Positions 62,017 to 64,000 of a DNA stretch of 64,000 nt are shown here, piece after piece (positions within the stretch are counted from its first letter, which is position 1; every line of letters begins with the position of its first letter). The stretch is from Flavobacteriaceae bacterium LYZ1037 (lineage in GTDB: Bacteria > Bacteroidota > Bacteroidia > Flavobacteriales > Flavobacteriaceae): contig QFWS01000001.1 in the NCBI GenBank assembly GCA_003144015.1, positions 124,001-188,000 on the forward strand, given 5' to 3'. The translations under genes and the position numbers were made by a program. The notes below the pieces were generated by a model. The model was not told where the DNA came from. It made no database searches and saw only the letters and a program-made list of their open reading frames with translations.

Positions 62017-63798
62017 TTATTTTTTAGTTATAATCTCTACAATGCCGTCTTTAGCTTTCTCACCATGCTTTTCAATAGCTTTCTCACCTTTTAATACATT
62101 GACACTAGCTATGATGTCTGGGTTAATTTTTTCCATCTCTTCTTTAGTAATTTCTTTTCCATCTAGGAAAAAAAGTGGTGTTCCACCATTGTTTGTAATA
62201 ACAGCCCCATCTTTAGCATTCATTTTCACAATTTTTACTTTTTGTTTTGTATGAGGGTCTTGAGTCGTAAAATGAAGGCCATCTTTATCAGGAGATATAA
62301 TTTTTACTTCATAGTTTTTTTCTTCATGGTCACCCGATGTTTCTTCTTTTGTAAGCCATACTTTTTTAGACTTGCCGTGACTCTTAGTATCATAGACTAA
62401 TGTTTCTCCATCTCCATCATCAGAAATTGTAATGATCTCGATAGTACCATCTCCATCTTTAATAGTTTGTATTTCGCCATCTTCGCTAGTAAAAACGATA
62501 CCGCCATTAGATACAATTTCAAATTCTTTGTTAGAGTCCTTATCATCTGTAGATAAAACAAAAACATTTTCACTCTCATCACTAGAATTTATTTTATGTG
62601 CATGTCCATCTTTAGTTATAAAAGCCATTGTGTGTTTGCTGGATTGAATAGAAACGTTTCCAATAGAAATTTGATTTCCGTCTGTATTAAAACTAATTTT
62701 AATAGGAGCAATTGGTGCCATACCATTTGTGTTATAATTAGCACTAGACTCCTTAGATTTGACATCAATTTTAATGGCGATAATTTCATTAGCTGTATTT
62801 CGCTTAACGCCTTTAAATTTTAATGTCAATCCTTCCTGTAACAATTTGTTTTTAATTTTTTCTAATTCTGTATCTGTGAAATCTTTAGTGATAATCACAG
62901 TAGCTTTTTCTGATAAATTATTGGTTGAGGTTTGATCTAAACCAGAAGTATTAATATAAACTTCTTTGGTGTTAAAGCTCATTAAAAAGAGCCCTAATAG
63001 TGGAAGAACTAAAAATAGCTTCCAAACATTTAATTTGTTTGATTTTGATTTGTGTAACATAACGATTCGTTTTTTGATTAATGAATTATAAAAATTATTT
63101 GTAACCATCAATTGATGGTTGGTTAAACTAGCTTTAACTAATAAACGTTGGTAACTTTTCTCACATTCGGAAATTTCTTGGGCTTTATTGTCTGCAATGA
63201 ACTCTAAATTTTGTTGTAATTCTTTTTTGTATAGCCAACAAATTGGGTTTATCCAAAACACGATGCAACTTATTTGACACAGCATAACATCTATTGAATG
63301 AAATTGTTTAGCATGCACTTTTTCATGATTAATAATATGTAATAACTCGTTTTCATGAAAGTGACTAGGATTATATACAATCCAGTTAAAAAAAGAAAAA
63401 GGAGGTACATTGTTTGTTGTTTCAATAAATGTGAAACGGCCTACTTTCTTTTTTTTATTGTTTTTTATGAGTACAAACAAAGAGGCAAATTCGATAACTA
63501 ACTTTCCAAAAAAGAAAGCAAAACCAAATAAATAGATCCAATTAATCAATTGAAAAAAAGTAATGGAATTCTCAACAGTATCGTTTAATGAGCTATCAGA
63601 TACTAAACTGTTTGGCAATGTTAATTCTGTATATTCAACATAGATTGGAATAACTAATAAAGGAACTAAAGTTGACACTAATAAGCCTAAAAACAGGTAC
63701 CATCTATTGGCATTATAAAATGTTTCTTTTTGTAGAAATAGTTTGTAACAGATGTAAAAAATGCCTAAAACGACTGATGCTTTAATAAAATATTCCAT
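62017..63798 (-). CDS. BlaR1-like M56 family membrane metallopeptidase with plug-like C-terminus
   Basis: A 593-residue protein with N-terminal transmembrane helices (about 1-20, 35-55, 80-110, and one near 265-283). The zinc peptidase motif is HEKVH at 158-162, and the third-ligand Glu lies in the NLEFIADNKA region. After the last helix (about 283) comes an acidic beta-rich sensor-like domain (about 285-530), then a 60-residue end (GTPLFFLDGKEITKEEMEKINPDIIASVNVLKG, GIVEIITKK) resembling a TonB-dependent receptor plug. In related switches the peptidase cleaves a BlaI-type repressor on sensing a signal; that is inference here. The BlaI-like gene lies 2 bases upstream, probably cotranscribed. 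Confidence 0.9.
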   Translation of the reverse strand: MEYFIKASVVLGIFYICYKLFLQKETFYNANRWYLFLGLLVSTLVPLLVIPIYVEYTELTLPNSLVSDSSLNDTVENSITFFQLINWIYLFGFAFFFGKLVIEFASLFVLIKNNKKKKVGRFTFIETTNNVPPFSFFNWIVYNPSHFHENELLHIINHEKVHAKQFHSIDVMLCQISCIVFWINPICWLYKKELQQNLEFIADNKAQEISECEKSYQRLLVKASLTNHQLMVTNNFYNSLIKKRIVMLHKSKSNKLNVWKLFLVLPLLGLFLMSFNTKEVYINTSGLDQTSTNNLSEKATVIITKDFTDTELEKIKNKLLQEGLTLKFKGVKRNTANEIIAIKIDVKSKESSANYNTNGMAPIAPIKISFNTDGNQISIGNVSIQSSKHTMAFITKDGHAHKINSSDESENVFVLSTDDKDSNKEFEIVSNGGIVFTSEDGEIQTIKDGDGTIEIITISDDGDGETLVYDTKSHGKSKKVWLTKEETSGDHEEKNYEVKIISPDKDGLHFTTQDPHTKQKVKIVKMNAKDGAVITNNGGTPLFFLDGKEITKEEMEKINPDIIASVNVLKGEKAIEKHGEKAKDGIVEIITKK

Positions 63799-63800
63799 AA

Positions 63801-64000
63801 TTACTCTTTGTTTTCAATTAAGGCTATGATTTCTTTTAAATCTTCGACACTTATTTTTTCTTCTTTAGCAAAAAAGGAAACCACATTCTTGTAAGAGCTA
63901 TTAAAATAGTTGTCTATGGCTGTATTCATAAAACGTTCTTTATAAGCTTCTTTTGTTATAATAGGGAAATACTGATGTGTTTTGCCATAAGCATGATAGC
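63801..64000 (-). CDS. BlaI/MecI-type repressor (N-terminal part outside window)
   Basis: The last 65 codons of a gene that runs past the right edge. The frame reads FPIITKEAYKERFMNTAIDNYFNSSYKNVVSFFAKEEKISVEDLKEIIALIENKE and a stop at 63801. This matches the C-terminal dimerisation region of BlaI/MecI/CopY winged-helix repressors, which contains the site cut by the M56 partner. It is 2 bases upstream of the M56 gene. Confidence 0.88.
   Translation of the reverse strand, partial: YHAYGKTHQYFPIITKEAYKERFMNTAIDNYFNSSYKNVVSFFAKEEKISVEDLKEIIALIENKE

Overview
This window looks like chromosomal DNA from a member of the Flavobacteriaceae (Bacteroidota). The DNA is AT-rich. Many genes are preceded by the Bacteroidota -7 promoter element TAnnTTTG and almost none by a Shine-Dalgarno sequence. 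Two secreted proteins end in type IX secretion (T9SS) sorting domains. Typical families are present: fused SecDF, DUF2911, DUF4293, DUF6588, DUF6090, BT_3928-like, and a Rho factor with a long disordered insert. The genus cannot be named from the sequence. There are no rRNA genes, insertion sequences, phage genes or CRISPR arrays, so this is a core housekeeping region with a few accessory patches.

Layout. 1-1660: 3' part of a secreted LamG protein. 1801-4051: ffh and folD. 4071-9305: minus-strand genes (glyoxalase-like, DUF1579-like, rluF, alpha/beta hydrolase, cupin, lipoprotein, HerA-like ATPase). 9485-12661: queE, DUF2911, asnB. 12781-15177: a tandem DUF6090 cluster of two intact paralogues, one frameshifted paralogue and two vestigial gene starts. 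15181-24673: dipeptide epimerase, type II topoisomerase subunit B (gyrB-like), DUF6588, mdh, DUF4412-like, secDF. 24771-29140 (minus): DUF192 lipoprotein, lgt, a yidD remnant, yidD, cysS, folE. 29348-36484: a 2378-residue repeat protein with a gliding-motility-type C-terminal domain. 36634-39196 (minus): FadL-type porin and a Tyr/Gly-rich lipoprotein. 39297-41276: proS, tRNA-Glu, rpsT. 41426-49995: rho, DUF4293, phosphodiesterase, truA, ABC exporter, DUF3667, cdaA, lipoprotein, folP. 50115-55364: DUF1599, BT_3928-like, DppB-like permease, tpiA, prmA, clpS. 55645-59407: GltS-like FMN protein, BamA-like barrel, DUF488. 59606-59888 (minus): tRNA-Arg and an unannotated 50-residue protein. 60004-64000: T9SS endonuclease I, M56 peptidase and a BlaI-type repressor cut by the right edge.

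Several neighbours belong together functionally: folE, folP and folD in folate metabolism; ffh, secDF, yidD and lgt in membrane insertion and lipoprotein maturation; cysS, proS, two tRNAs, rluF, truA, rpsT and prmA in translation; and the M56/BlaI pair as a proteolytic signalling switch.

The most interesting points are the decaying DUF6090 cluster with five related gene starts and a hairpin-rich leader, a permease whose first helix can only be reached from a non-canonical start (probably CTG), a conserved-looking 50-residue gene, promoter-to-ATG distances that imply leaderless mRNAs, a terminator-like hairpin between the gyrB promoter and gyrB, and a duplicated yidD 3' end.
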